Source: Caulobacter segnis (GTDB taxonomy: Bacteria > Pseudomonadota > Alphaproteobacteria > Caulobacterales > Caulobacteraceae). From it: 64,000 nucleotides of DNA. The stretch is taken from positions 124,001 through 188,000 of the forward strand of contig NZ_CP096040.1 in the NCBI RefSeq assembly GCF_023935105.1, written 5' to 3'. Position 1 is the first letter of the stretch; every line of letters starts with the position of its first letter. Below, one piece after another: positions 52,339 to 62,480 of this stretch. A program made the position numbers and the translations under genes. The notes below the pieces were generated by a model, which searched no databases, was not told the DNA's origin, and saw only the letters and a program-made list of their open reading frames with translations.

Positions 52339-52812
52339 ATGAAGAAAGCCGCCGTTGACCTGGATGGTTTCGACCGGAAGCTCCTGCACCTGCTCCAGCG
52401 GCGGGGTCGAGCCAGCTATGTGGAAATGGCCGAGGCGGTGAATCTTTCCGAATCCGCCTGTCTGCGCCGGGTGCGGGCGCTTGAGGAGGCCGGCGTCATC
52501 GGCCGCTACGCCGCCGTGATCGACGAGCGGGCGGTGGGGCTGCCGCTCAGCGTCTTCGTCACCGTGACCTTGTCCTCCCAGGCCGAGACCGCGCTGAGCG
52601 CTTTCGAGAAGGCGATCACCAATGTTCGCGAGGTGGCCGAGTGCTACCTGATGACCGGCGGCTCGGACTATCTGCTGCGCCTGGTGGTGCGCGACGTCGA
52701 CGACCTGGAGCGGGTCCACGCCCAGGAGCTGACCCGCATCCCCGGCGTGATCCGGGTCAGCAGCAGCATCGCCATGCGCACAGTCGTTAAGCGCGCCGAA
52801 TTGCCGCTGTGA
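52339..52812 (+). CDS. Lrp/AsnC family transcriptional regulator
   Basis: A 157-residue feast-famine regulator that should bind amino acids. The HTH is FDRKLLHLLQRRGRASYVEMAEAVNLSESACLRRVRAL (about residues 10-50), followed by the RAM ligand-binding domain (VREVAECYLMTGGSDYLLRLVVRDVDDL). The start chosen is ATG 52339 (MKKAAVDLDGFD). It is divergent from ald with two inverted repeats between them, so control of ald is likely. Confidence 0.94.
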   Translation: MKKAAVDLDGFDRKLLHLLQRRGRASYVEMAEAVNLSESACLRRVRALEEAGVIGRYAAVIDERAVGLPLSVFVTVTLSSQAETALSAFEKAITNVREVAECYLMTGGSDYLLRLVVRDVDDLERVHAQELTRIPGVIRVSSSIAMRTVVKRAELPL

Positions 52813-52887
52813 GCGCCTGATTAATCTTTCCTGAGCCGTTCCTGGCTAGGCTTTCGCCCGACATTCAAGGCCACGTCGGGGGACGAG

Positions 52888-53715
52888 ATGGTTTCGAGAC
52901 GGATCCTGCTGGGGGCCCTGGCGGGCCTGGCCGCGCCAGCCCTGGCCTTCGCCGAGGGCGACGGTCCGGCGCCCAACCTGCTGACCCGCAAGGGCCGCCG
53001 CACCTCCAGCGCCCTGAGGCATCAGGCGACCGACAAGGCCGCGCTGGACAAGGCCCTGGCCACCGTCAAGCCGCTGGAAACCGAGCCCGCCCACGCCGCG
53101 CCCGCCGCCGAGCCGGCGCAGGCGGTCTCGCCCGACGAGGCCCTGGGTCGCCTGAAGCAGGGCAACGCCATCTTCGCGCGCGGCGGCGCCAACCTCGTCC
53201 TGCCGACCACGGCTCGGGTGGCCGAGCTGGCCAAGGGCCAGGCGCCGTTCGCGGTGGTGATCGGCTGCGCCGATAGCCGCACCGCGCCGGAGCTGGTCTT
53301 CGACTGCAATCTCGGCGAGCTGTTCGTGATCCGCGTGGCTGGCTCGACCGTCAGCCGCGAGGGTCTGGGCTCGATCGTCTACGCCGTCGAGCACCTGGGC
53401 GCGCCGCTGATCGTGGTGCTGGGCCACACCAAGTGCGGCGCCGTGGGCGCGGCCGTGGACGTCGCCAAGAAACATTCGGAGCTGCACGGCGCCCTGCACG
53501 AAATGGTGCTGCCGATCCTGCCTGCCGTGCTGGAGGCCGACGAGACCCATCCCGCCGACCTGCAGGACGCCGCCATCCGCCGCAATGTCCGCGACATCGC
53601 CGGTCGCCTGAAGGTCGCCGATGGCGTCCTGGCCGAGCGCATCCACGAGGGCCGGCTGAAGGTCGTCTCGGCCTGCTACGACCTGACCACCGGCGTAGTG
53701 AGTTTCGACGCCTAA
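52888..53715 (+). CDS. Exported beta-class carbonic anhydrase
   Basis: Interconverts CO2 and bicarbonate. The 275-residue protein begins MVSRRILLGALAGLAAPALAFA, a signal peptide with a twin-arginine-like SRRILLG start, so export is probable, perhaps via Tat. A low-complexity linker rich in Ala and Pro follows (about 40-75). Zinc ligands are in IGCADSRTAPE (Cys and Asp) and VLGHTKCGAVG (His and Cys), all intact. A second, cytoplasmic carbonic anhydrase is at 61180-61839. ATG 52888 follows the lrp-like gene after 75 bases. Confidence 0.92.
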   Translation: MVSRRILLGALAGLAAPALAFAEGDGPAPNLLTRKGRRTSSALRHQATDKAALDKALATVKPLETEPAHAAPAAEPAQAVSPDEALGRLKQGNAIFARGGANLVLPTTARVAELAKGQAPFAVVIGCADSRTAPELVFDCNLGELFVIRVAGSTVSREGLGSIVYAVEHLGAPLIVVLGHTKCGAVGAAVDVAKKHSELHGALHEMVLPILPAVLEADETHPADLQDAAIRRNVRDIAGRLKVADGVLAERIHEGRLKVVSACYDLTTGVVSFDA

Positions 53716-53746
53716 GCTCTACCTTAACGCTGTCATTTCAATGCCG

Positions 53747-53775
53747 TTGACCCCTGGTCGTGCTTGGGCTCAAGT
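53747..53775 (+). promoter_or_regulatory. Candidate promoter of the macroglobulin gene
   Basis: TTGACCC (53747-53753), then 14 bases, then GCTCAAGT (53768-53775) fits the Caulobacter housekeeping pattern TTGACGS, 10-14 bases, GCTANAWC with few mismatches. It lies 36 bases before the start codon. Confidence 0.5.
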
Positions 53776-53811
53776 CTCCCCAATCAGCGCAAATCAGGTG
53801 GGAGACTACGG

Positions 53812-56800
53812 ATGTCGACGGACGAGACGCCGCCGGAAGGCGGGCGCGACCTCCGCTCATCTCTGACAGCGCGCTGGAACGCCTTACGCGCCGGGGTCTC
53901 CGAACGCTGGCCCGCCGCCCTCAAAGGCCCCGTGGCCATCGCGGTGGCCGGGGCGTTGATCGTCGGCTTCGGTGGCGGCTTCGCGGCCGGCAAGGGCGGC
54001 TGGTTCTTCGGCGGCGGCAAGCCGGCGGGTGTCGAATCGGTCAAGGGCGAGGCCTGGTCGCTGTTCGGCAAGCCGCGCGGCGCCAACGCGCCTCGACGCG
54101 GGATCCCCAAGCCCGAGGGCTTCGCGGTCTGGCAGACCCGCGTCGATAGCAGCGGCCCCGACCCGCTGGCCTGCATCCGCATGAGCAAGGCGCTGGATCC
54201 GTCCAAACCCTATGCCGACTTCGTGCTGGTCTCGCCCGACCTGGGCCGCCAGCCCTCGGTGCGGGTCAAGGACGACGAGCTGTGCCTGGGCGGCATCGGC
54301 TTCACCGATCACCGAATCACCCTGCTGAAGGGCCTTCCCGCCAAGGGCGGCGACACGCTCACCGCCAATGCCGACGTCGATTTCACCTTTGGTGAAAAGC
54401 CCCCTTATGTCGGCTTCGCCGGTGACGGCGTGATCCTGCCGCGCGAGGAGGCGGACGGCGTCGCCATCGAGACCATCAACGTCCAGACCCTGGCCGTCGA
54501 AGTCTGGCGGGTGCCGGACCGCAACCTGGTCCGCAAGTCGATCAGCGCGCCCGATCCGACGGGCGAGGGCGACTGGGCCGGCGAGTATGGCGACGACGCC
54601 GTGGGCGACGACGGCCGCCGGGTCTGGAAGGGAACCGTGCCGGTCACCGGCGGCGCGACCGGTCAGAAGGCGACCACCGTCTTCCCGCTGGGCGCGGTGC
54701 TGAAGGACATGAAGGCCGGCGCCTTTGTCATCAAGGCGCGCGACGCCTCGGGCGGCCGTGATCCCGACGCCGAGAGCGGCGGCGACAACAACCCCGCCCA
54801 GGCCCGCCGCTGGATCGTGTTCACCGACATGGCCATGCTGGCCTATGACGGCTCGGAGAGCCTGGACGTGGTCGTCCGCTCGCTGAAGAGCGCCAAGACC
54901 CTGTCGGGCGTGCGCGTGGCCCTGGTGGCCGCCGACGGCGAGTCCCTGGCCGAAAGCAACAGCGACGCCGACGGTCGGGTTCGTTTCCTGCGTCCGCTGC
55001 TGAAGGGCCAGGGCGCCGAGCGCGCCAAGATGGTCATGGCCTATGGGCCTCAGGGCGACTTGGCGGTGCTGGACCTGGACCGCTCGCCGGTCGACCTCAG
55101 CAAGCAGGGCGTGGGCGGCCGCACCGAAGGCGGCGTCGACGGGCGCAGCGTGGCCGCCGACATCGACGGCTACCTTTATGCCGACCGCGGCATCTACCGG
55201 CCCGGCGAGACGGTCCACCTGACCGCCATGGTCCGTGACCGGATGGCCAAGGCCGTCTCCGACCGCAAGGGCGAGATCGTCGTCAAGCGGCCGTCGGGCG
55301 TGGAGTTCAAGCGCTATCCGTTCAGCCGGGCCGACGCCGGCGCGGTGCTGACCGATATCGCCCTGCCCCGTTCGGCGCCGCGCGGCCGCTGGACCGCCGA
55401 GCTGCATATCGAGGGCATCGAGGAGGAGACGGGCAGCCTGTCGTTCTCGGTCGAGGACTTCGCCCCGCAACGCCTGGCGGTCACCGCCACGGGCCAGGAA
55501 TCCGTCCCGGTCGCGGCTGGCGAGACCCGCAAGGTCGACGTCTCGGCCCGCTTCCTCTACGGCGCGCCGGGCGCGGGCCTGCAGACGCAGGGGGAAGCCC
55601 GCCTGCGCGCCGACAGCGATCCGTTCCCGGCCTACAAGGGCTTCGAGTGGGGCGACCAGTCCAAGACCTTCGACGAGAAATATATCGACCTGGGCACGAC
55701 CGTCACCGACGGCGAGGGCCGGGCGATCCTGTCGGTCGGGACCACCGACGCCGGCGACACCGCCCAGCCGCTGGCGGCCTCGGTCACGGCCTCGGTGTTC
55801 GAGCCGGGCGGCCGTCCGGTCCGCGAGGGCCTGGACCTGAAGGTGCGTCCGAAGTCGGTCTATTACGGCGTCAAGATCGACCAGGGCGAGGCCGGCAAGG
55901 GCGATCCGCCCGTCAGTCTGGACATCATCGCCGTCGACGCCGCCGGCAAGCGCATCGGCGCGACCGCGACCTACACCCTGGTGGCCGAGCGCTGGGATTA
56001 CGACTGGTTCCAGCAGAACGGCCGCTGGCAGTGGCGGCGCAGCAGCCGCGACGCGATCGTGGCCAAGGCGCAGGTCAATATCGGCGCCGGCTCGCCCGCC
56101 AAGCTGACTCGCCGCCTGGGCTGGGGCGACTATCGCCTCGAGGTCGAGGGCGCGGATGGCGCCCGCACCGTCACCCGCTTCTCGGCCGGCTGGGGCGCCC
56201 CGCCCGCGAGGGCGAGGCTCCCGACGTGGTCCGGGTGACCGCCGGGACCCGGACCTACAGCCAGGGCGACACCGTCGAGATCACCCTGAAGCCGCCCTAT
56301 GCCGGCGAGGCCCAGATCGCGGTCGCCACCGACCGCCTGATCGACCTCAAGACGGTCAGCGTCGGCGAAAACGGGACCACCGTGCGCCTGAAGACCTCGG
56401 CCGCCTGGGGCGGCGGGGCCTATGTGATGGTCAGCGTCATCCAGCCGCGTGACCCGGTCGCTTCACCCAAGCCTCGCCGGGCCCTGGGCCTGGTTTACGT
56501 CCCGATCGATCCCAAGGGCCGCAAGCTGACGGTCGACCTCGGCACGCCAACCAAGATCGACAGCAAGGCCCCGGTCGAGATCCCGGTTAAGGTGTCGGGC
56601 CTGGGCTTTGGCCAGAAGGCCAAGGTCACCATCGCGGCGGTGGACGAGGGCATCCTGCGCCTGACCCACCAGGACAGCCCCGACCCGGTGAAGTGGTACT
56701 TCGGCAAGCGGGCCCTGACTCTGAACTACCGCGACGACTATGGCCGCCTGCTGGATCCCAACCTGGGCGCGCCGGCCAACGTCAATTTCGGCGGCGACGA

Positions 56801-58873
56801 GGTCGGCGGGGAGGGCCTGACGGTCACGCCGATCAAGACCGTGGCCCTGTGGTCCGGGATCGTCGAGACGGGCCTGGACGGCAAGGCGGTGGTCAAGCTG
56901 CCGGCCGCCGAGTTCAACGGCGAGCTGCGCATCCAGGCCGTGGCCTGGACCGACACCGCCGTCGGCTCGGCCTCCAAGCCGCTGACCGTGCGCCAGCCGG
57001 TGGTGGCCGATCTGAACCTGCCGCGCTTCCTGGCGCCGGGCGACCAGGCCTACGCCACGCTGGAGCTGCACAATGTCGAGGGCAAGCCGGGCCCCTACAC
57101 GGCCGAGGCCTTCTCGACCAATGGCCTGAAGGTCGCCTTCAAGAAGGTGTTCCAGCTGATCCTGGGCCAGCGCATCGCCGAGAAAATCCCCTTCCTGGCG
57201 CCCGATGTCACGGGCATCGGCAAGATCGGCTTCAAGGTCGCCGGCCCGGGCTTCCAGACCAGCAAGGACTATCCGATCCAGACCCGCCTGGGCTGGGGCG
57301 ACGTGGTGCGCACCACCACCGAGATCCAGCGTCCGGGCGAGGCCTATACGCCTTCGTACCAGCTGCTCTCGGGCCTGGCGGCGGGCGACGTCACGATGCA
57401 GGTCAGCTATTCGCCTATCCGGGGCTTCGACCCCTCGGCGATCGCGGTCGCCCTGCAGCGCTATCCGTACGGCTGCACAGAGCAGTTGGTCTCGACCGCC
57501 TATCCGCTGCTGTACGCCCAGACCTTCTCCAGTGACCCGAAGCTGAAGCGCACCCCGGCGGCCCTGGCCGGCGCGGTGGGCAAGCTGCTGGATCGCCAGA
57601 CCCTAGACGGCGCCTTCGGCCTGTGGCGGGTGGGCGATGGCGAGGCCGATCCGTGGCTGGGCGCCTATGTCGTCGACTTCCTGCTGGAAGCCCGCGCCCA
57701 GGGCGTGGCCGTCCCCGACAGCGCCATCGACAAGGCGGTCTCGGCCATGCGCCAGGTCAGCCGTCCGGAAGGCTGGGCCTCGGTCGCCTATCGCATGGAA
57801 TATCCGGGCTGGTGGGCCTCCAACGAGGACGCCTCCAAGAAGGCCACCGAGCGGATGCGCCGTCGCGCTTCGGCCTATGCCCTTTACGTGATGGCCAAGG
57901 CCGGCAAGGGCGATCTCGCCCGCCTGCGCTGGTGGCACGACGTGCAGATGAAGGACGAGAGCCAGCCGGTCGCCAAGGCTTATGTGGCCGCCGGCCTGGC
58001 CCGCATGGGCGACAACGCCCGCGCCCGCTCGGCCATGCGCCAGGCGGTCTCTTCTTTGGGCTATCGCGACGAGCAGGACTGGTACCAGTCGACCCTGCGC
58101 GACACCGCAGTGGTCACCGCCCTGGCGGCGGAGTCCAACATGATGGACATCGCTCGCCAGATGCAGGGGCGTCTGGAGAACGTCAGCAAGGACCCGGACA
58201 GCCTGAACACCCAGGAGCAGGCGGCGCTGCTGCACGCGGCCAACGCCCTGATCCAGGCCTCGGGTCCGATCTCGATCGACGCCAAGGGCGCCAACGCCCT
58301 GCCGCCGGCCGGGGCGCGCCGCGCTGGGCGGTGGGCAGGCTGGCCGACGCCCGCTTCGTCAACACCGGCAAGGGAACCCTGTGGCGGACCGTATCGGTGC
58401 GCGGCACGCCGATCTCGGCCCCGCCGGCCGAGGCGAAGGGTCTGTCAGTCTACAAGCGGCTGCTGTCGATGAGCGGCGGCGCGATCGACCCGGCCACGAT
58501 CCGCCAAGGCGATCGGATCATCGTGCTGGTGGCCGGCAGCAACCAGCAGGCCCGCTCGACGGCCCTGGTGGTCGATGACGCCTTGCCGGCCGGCTTCGAG
58601 ATCGAGACCACCCTGGGCGCCGACGACGCCCAGAACGGGCCGTTCAAGTTCCTGGGCGAGCTGACCGCCGCCGATGTCCAGGAAAGCCGCGACGACCGCT
58701 TCATCGCCGCCCTGGACCTGGCGGGGAACAAGAGCTTCGCCCTCGCCTATGTGGCGCGGGCGGTGACGCCGGGCTCGTTCTTCCTGCCCGGCGCGGTGGC
58801 CAAGGACATGTACCGTCCCGCCGTGGTCGGCCGCTCGGAAGCCTCGCGCGCGACCATCGCGCCGGGACCGTGA
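53812..58873 (+). pseudogene. Alpha-2-macroglobulin family protein, broken by two frameshifts
   Basis: The intact protein would have about 1690 residues and act as a periplasmic protease trap beside PbpC. ATG 53812 has GGAG eight bases upstream, and a membrane anchor is near the N-terminus (IAVAGALIVGFGGGFAAG). Frame one runs to TGA at 56238. At about 56205 coding moves -1, continuing with VRVTAGTRTYSQGDTVEI. At about 58315 it moves -1 again, ending RATIAPGP at 58873. The second segment has GCTEQLVSTAYP, the thioester-region equivalent (CTEQ). The expected thioester cysteine is present. Both breaks fit single lost bases. Confidence 0.88.
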
Positions 58874-58889
58874 GGCGCGACGCCGTATC

Positions 58890-59030
58890 GGCCTTCTTCC
58901 CCCTCTGGGGGAGGAGGGCCGCAGGCCCGGAGGGGGCCCGTCAGTGAATGATCTTGGTGATACCGGCGCGTCATCTTCGACTCGCCCCCTCCGGATGCTG
59001 CGCATCCTCCTCCCCCGGAGGGGGAAGACG
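58890..59030. repeat. Intergenic repeat, copy C, as an inverted pair
   Basis: Bases 58890-58938 repeat the core of copy A at 1799-1850, with small gaps. A related sequence lies in opposite orientation at about 58981-59030. The pair surrounds the start of pbpC and supplies its ribosome-binding site and first codons. Confidence 0.75.
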
Positions 59031-61073
59031 GGTCATGGCGTCCCCCGCCTGACAAAGGTCCTGGTCGGCCTGCTCGCCGCCGAGCTCACCCTCTTCACCC
59101 TCAGCGCCATCTTCCCGCCTGACATGACCCGCGCGCGGCATTCCTCGCCGGTCGTGCTGGACCGGCGTGGGGCCTGGCTGCGGGCCCTGCCGGTCGAGGA
59201 CGGGCGGTGGCGGATCCGCGCCGATCTTCAGCGCACCGACCCGACCTTCCAGAAGCGCCTGATCAAGGTCGAGGACGCGCGGTTCTTCTGGCACCTGGGC
59301 GTTGATCCGCTGTCGCTGGCCCGGGCCATCGGCTCGGCGGTGATCCACGGCCGGGTGACCTCCGGGGCCTCGACCCTGACCATGCAGACCGCGCGCCTCT
59401 TGGAGCCGCGCCCGCGCACGGTCGGCGCCAAGTTGATCGAGATGGTCCGCGCCGTGCAGCTGGAATCGCGCCTGTCCAAGCGCGAGATCCTGGCCCTGTA
59501 CCTGACCCTGGCGCCCTATGGCGGCAATCTGGAGGGCGCGCGGGCGGCCAGCCTCAGCTATTTCGGCCATGAGCCCTCCAGCCTGACCGACGGCGAGCAG
59601 GCGATGCTGATCGCCCTGCCGCAGTCGCCCGAGGCCCGCCGTCCCGATCGCCGCCCCGAGGCCGCCAAGGCCGCTCGCCGCGCGGTGCTGGACAAGATGG
59701 TCCGCGCCGGCGCCATCAGCCAGGCCGCCGCTTATGAAGCCGAGAACGAACCCCTGCCGCGCCGGACGCCGTTCCCGGCCTTGGCCTGGCATGTGGCCGG
59801 CGAACTGGCTCGGAACGCGCCCGCCAGCCAGGCCAGCGTGATCTCGACGATCGACGCCGACCTGCAGGCCCGGCTGGAGCCGATGGCCGGCGCGGCGGCC
59901 GCCGCGCAAGGACCGGACGCCACCGCCGCCATCCTGGTGGTCGAGATCAAGACCCGCGCTGTCCGCGCCGCCGTCGGCTCGGCGGGCCGCGATCGGGCCG
60001 GCGGCTGGGTCGACATGACCCGCGCCCTGCGCTCACCGGGGTCGGCCCTGAAGCCGTTCATCTACGCCATGGCCATGGACGACGGCCTGGTCGCCGCCGA
60101 CACCCAGCTGGCCGACAGCGCCACCCGCTTCGCCGACTACCAGCCGGAGAACTTCGACCGGGTGTTCCACGACAAGGTCACCGTGCGCGAGGCCCTGGCC
60201 CACTCGCTGAACGTCCCGGCCGTGGCCACGCTGGAGAAGCTTGGCCCCGAGACCTTCGCCGGCCGGATCGAGGCCGCTGGCGCCCATCTGGCCCGGCCCA
60301 AGGCCCAGCTGAAGGCGGCCGGCCTGGCCCTCGCCCTGGGCGGCGAGGGGATCACCTGGCGCGATCTGGTCATGCTGTACGCGGCCCTGGGCGACAACGG
60401 GATCGCCAAGCCGCTGGCCTGGACCGAGGACGAGGCCAAGATGCGCGAGCACGCCGGCGGGACGCGCCTGGTCCGCCCCGAGGCGGCGCGGCAGGTGCTG
60501 GATATTCTCCGGGAAGCCCCGGCGCCGCGCGGCCGCGCGCCCTCGGCCCTGACGCGGGGCGGGCCGTCGATGGCCTTCAAGACCGGCACCTCGTACGGCT
60601 TCCGCGACGCTGTGGCGGCGGGGGTGGTCGGCGGCTATGCGATGCTGGTCTGGACAGGCAGGGCGGACGGCGGCGCGCGCGGCGGCCTGACCGGCCGCGA
60701 CGCGGCCCTGCCGCTGCTGTTCGACGTCGCCGACGCGGTGGGTGCCCCGACCTCGGCCCCGCGCCCGATCGCGCCCAAGGCCGCACCGCTGGCGCTTCAG
60801 AAGCTGCAGGCGGCCGACGCCGGTCCGCGCCTGATCTTCCCACCCGACGGGGCGTCGGTGCAGGTCGACGGCTTCGAGCCGGGGGCGAGAGGCCTCGTCC
60901 TCGCCGCTGAGGGCGAAGGCCTGACCTGGTATGTCGAGGGACGGCCCCTGGACCTGGATCTGGTCAGCGGCCGTGCGATCTGGAAGCCCGCCGCGCCGGG
61001 GTTTTACAAGCTGTCGGTGATCGATACGCAGGGGCGGCGAGTCAGCGCCAGGGTGCGGATCAAAGGGGAGTAG
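58944..61073 (+). CDS. pbpC: Penicillin-binding protein 1C
   Basis: A bifunctional peptidoglycan synthase of 709 residues. After a poorly conserved leader there is a membrane span (VLVGLLAAELTLFTLSAIF), then the glycosyltransferase domain (KVEDARFFWHLGVDPLSLARA, GASTLTMQTARLL). The transpeptidase has the SxxK serine and lysine at S367 and K370 (SALK), HSLN and KTG (FKTGTSYGF). A C-terminal PBP1C domain closes the protein. The GTG at 58944 follows GGAGGGGG from the repeat; ATG 58995 is the next candidate. It follows the macroglobulin gene, the usual pbpC partner. Confidence 0.93.
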   Translation: MNDLGDTGASSSTRPLRMLRILLPRRGKTGHGVPRLTKVLVGLLAAELTLFTLSAIFPPDMTRARHSSPVVLDRRGAWLRALPVEDGRWRIRADLQRTDPTFQKRLIKVEDARFFWHLGVDPLSLARAIGSAVIHGRVTSGASTLTMQTARLLEPRPRTVGAKLIEMVRAVQLESRLSKREILALYLTLAPYGGNLEGARAASLSYFGHEPSSLTDGEQAMLIALPQSPEARRPDRRPEAAKAARRAVLDKMVRAGAISQAAAYEAENEPLPRRTPFPALAWHVAGELARNAPASQASVISTIDADLQARLEPMAGAAAAAQGPDATAAILVVEIKTRAVRAAVGSAGRDRAGGWVDMTRALRSPGSALKPFIYAMAMDDGLVAADTQLADSATRFADYQPENFDRVFHDKVTVREALAHSLNVPAVATLEKLGPETFAGRIEAAGAHLARPKAQLKAAGLALALGGEGITWRDLVMLYAALGDNGIAKPLAWTEDEAKMREHAGGTRLVRPEAARQVLDILREAPAPRGRAPSALTRGGPSMAFKTGTSYGFRDAVAAGVVGGYAMLVWTGRADGGARGGLTGRDAALPLLFDVADAVGAPTSAPRPIAPKAAPLALQKLQAADAGPRLIFPPDGASVQVDGFEPGARGLVLAAEGEGLTWYVEGRPLDLDLVSGRAIWKPAAPGFYKLSVIDTQGRRVSARVRIKGE

Positions 61074-61082
61074 CGCCGGAAA

Positions 61083-61164
61083 CCTCGTCCTTCGACAGGC
61101 TCAGGATGAGGTTTCCTACTGCGGCCGAAAATAGTCCTCACCCTGAGCTTGTCGAAGGGCGAGG
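61083..61164. repeat. Inverted-repeat element between pbpC and carbonic anhydrase
   Basis: Left arm 61083-61111 and right arm 61136-61164 are near-perfect inverted copies; key parts are CCTTCGACAGGCTCAGGATG and CCCTGAGCTTGTCGAAGG. This looks like a dispersed repeat seen in many alpha- and gammaproteobacterial genomes. It lies between two convergent genes and could terminate both. Confidence 0.8.
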
Positions 61165-61179
61165 ACGCTTGGCTCAGCC

Positions 61180-61839
61180 CTACTCGTCCCGCTTCCAGAA
61201 CGGCCGGTCCTGCACGATCGTCTCGGCGATCGCCCGCTCGTAGTCCTCGCGGCTGCTGATGCCGATGTTCAGGTCGTTCACCAGGCCGTCGTGCAGCGAA
61301 TAGACCCAGCCATGCACCGACAGCGACTGGCCGCGGGCCCAGGCGTCCTGGACGAAGACGTCGGCGGCGACGTTGCGGACCTGGCGGGCGACGTTCAGCT
61401 CGGTCAGGCGGTCCAGCATCTCGCGCTTGTCGCCGATCTCCTCCAGCTCGTGCTTGTGCTCGGCGTGGACCTCGCGGATCGGATGAAGCCAGTGGTCGAC
61501 CAGGCCCCGGCGCTGGCCGTCGATGGCCGCCGCCACGCCGCCGCAGCCGTAGTGGCCCACGACCATGACGTGCTTGACCTTCAGCACGTCGACCGCGAAC
61601 TGCAGCACGGACAGGTAGTTGGCGTCCTGCGGCGGGGCCAGGTTGGCGACGTTGCGGTGGACGAACAGCTCGCCCGGATCCAGGCCGACGATCTCGTTGG
61701 CCGGCACGCGACTGTCGCTGCAGCCGATCCAGAGATATTCCGGGCTCTGCTGGCCTTCCAGGCGCTTGAAGAATTCGGGATCGACCTCGGTCTTGCTCTT
61801 CGACCAGGCGGCGTTGTTGGCTTTCAGGTCCTCAAGCAT
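61180..61839 (-). CDS. Beta-class carbonic anhydrase, cytoplasmic
   Basis: A 219-residue carbonic anhydrase without a signal peptide. Zinc ligands are in YLWIGCSDSRVPANE (Cys and Asp) and VVGHYGCGGVAAAI (His and Cys), with the family segment HRNVANL between. It begins at ATG 61839, immediately after the maiA stop codon (bases 61840-61842), which indicates one transcript with maiA and the FAH hydrolase gene. It may supply bicarbonate for carboxylation reactions. Confidence 0.95.
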   Translation of the reverse strand: MLEDLKANNAAWSKSKTEVDPEFFKRLEGQQSPEYLWIGCSDSRVPANEIVGLDPGELFVHRNVANLAPPQDANYLSVLQFAVDVLKVKHVMVVGHYGCGGVAAAIDGQRRGLVDHWLHPIREVHAEHKHELEEIGDKREMLDRLTELNVARQVRNVAADVFVQDAWARGQSLSVHGWVYSLHDGLVNDLNIGISSREDYERAIAETIVQDRPFWKRDE

Positions 61840-62472
61840 CTAGCGCTCCGGATGATGGTCGGGATGGGCGGCGGCGATGGCCGGGTGCTTGGCCGCGCGG
61901 GTCGCGGCGGCGGCGATGGCCGGGAACGGGGAAAGGTCGATGTTAAAGCGACCGGCGTTGAACACCTGCGGCACCAGCAGGCAGTCGACCAGGCCCGGCG
62001 CGTCGCCATAGGCGAAGCCGCCCGAGTGCTGGGCCACCATCGGCTCCAGCGCCCGGAAGCCGTCGCTGATCCAGCGGGCGACCCAGGCGTTGCGGTCGGT
62101 CTCGCCGATCTCCAGCGCGGTCAGCTGGCGCAGGACCCGCAGGTTGTTCAGCGGGTGGATGTCGCAGGCGATGATCTCGGCCATGCCCCGCACGATGGCC
62201 CGCTCGAACGGGGCGGTGGGCAGCAGGCGCGGCTCGGAGACGACCTCGTCCAGCCACTCCAGTATGGCCAGGCTCTGGGTCAGGGGACGGCCGTCGACCT
62301 CCAGGGTCGGAACCAGGGCCTGGGCGTTCAGCGCGCGATAGCCGTCGGCCTGATGGGCGTTCGCCACCAGGTCCACGGGACGCAGGTCATAGGCCAGTCC
62401 CTTCAGGTTCAGGCCGATGCGCACCCGGTAGGGCGCGCTGGCGCGCTTGGCGCTGTGCAGGACGAGCTTCAT
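61840..62472 (-). CDS. Maleylacetoacetate or maleylpyruvate isomerase (zeta-class GST)
   Basis: A 210-residue zeta-class glutathione transferase that isomerises a cis-unsaturated dicarboxylate using glutathione as cofactor. The N-terminal MKLVLHSAKRASAPYRVRIG is close to the SSxxSxRVR motif of the family, with an alanine-rich variant. PTLEVDGRPLTQSLAILEWLDE and CDIHPLNNLRVL are also typical. With the adjacent FAH hydrolase this matches either tyrosine (homogentisate) or gentisate degradation; no dioxygenase is present to decide. It starts at ATG 62472, eight bases after the hydrolase stop. Confidence 0.9.
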   Translation of the reverse strand: MKLVLHSAKRASAPYRVRIGLNLKGLAYDLRPVDLVANAHQADGYRALNAQALVPTLEVDGRPLTQSLAILEWLDEVVSEPRLLPTAPFERAIVRGMAEIIACDIHPLNNLRVLRQLTALEIGETDRNAWVARWISDGFRALEPMVAQHSGGFAYGDAPGLVDCLLVPQVFNAGRFNIDLSPFPAIAAAATRAAKHPAIAAAHPDHHPER

Positions 62473-62480
62473 GTCAGGCC

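Noticed and set aside
56190-58330. Programmed frameshifting as an explanation for the macroglobulin breaks
   Set aside because: No slippery heptamer with a following stimulatory structure is apparent at either break, and two such events in one non-mobile gene would be exceptional.
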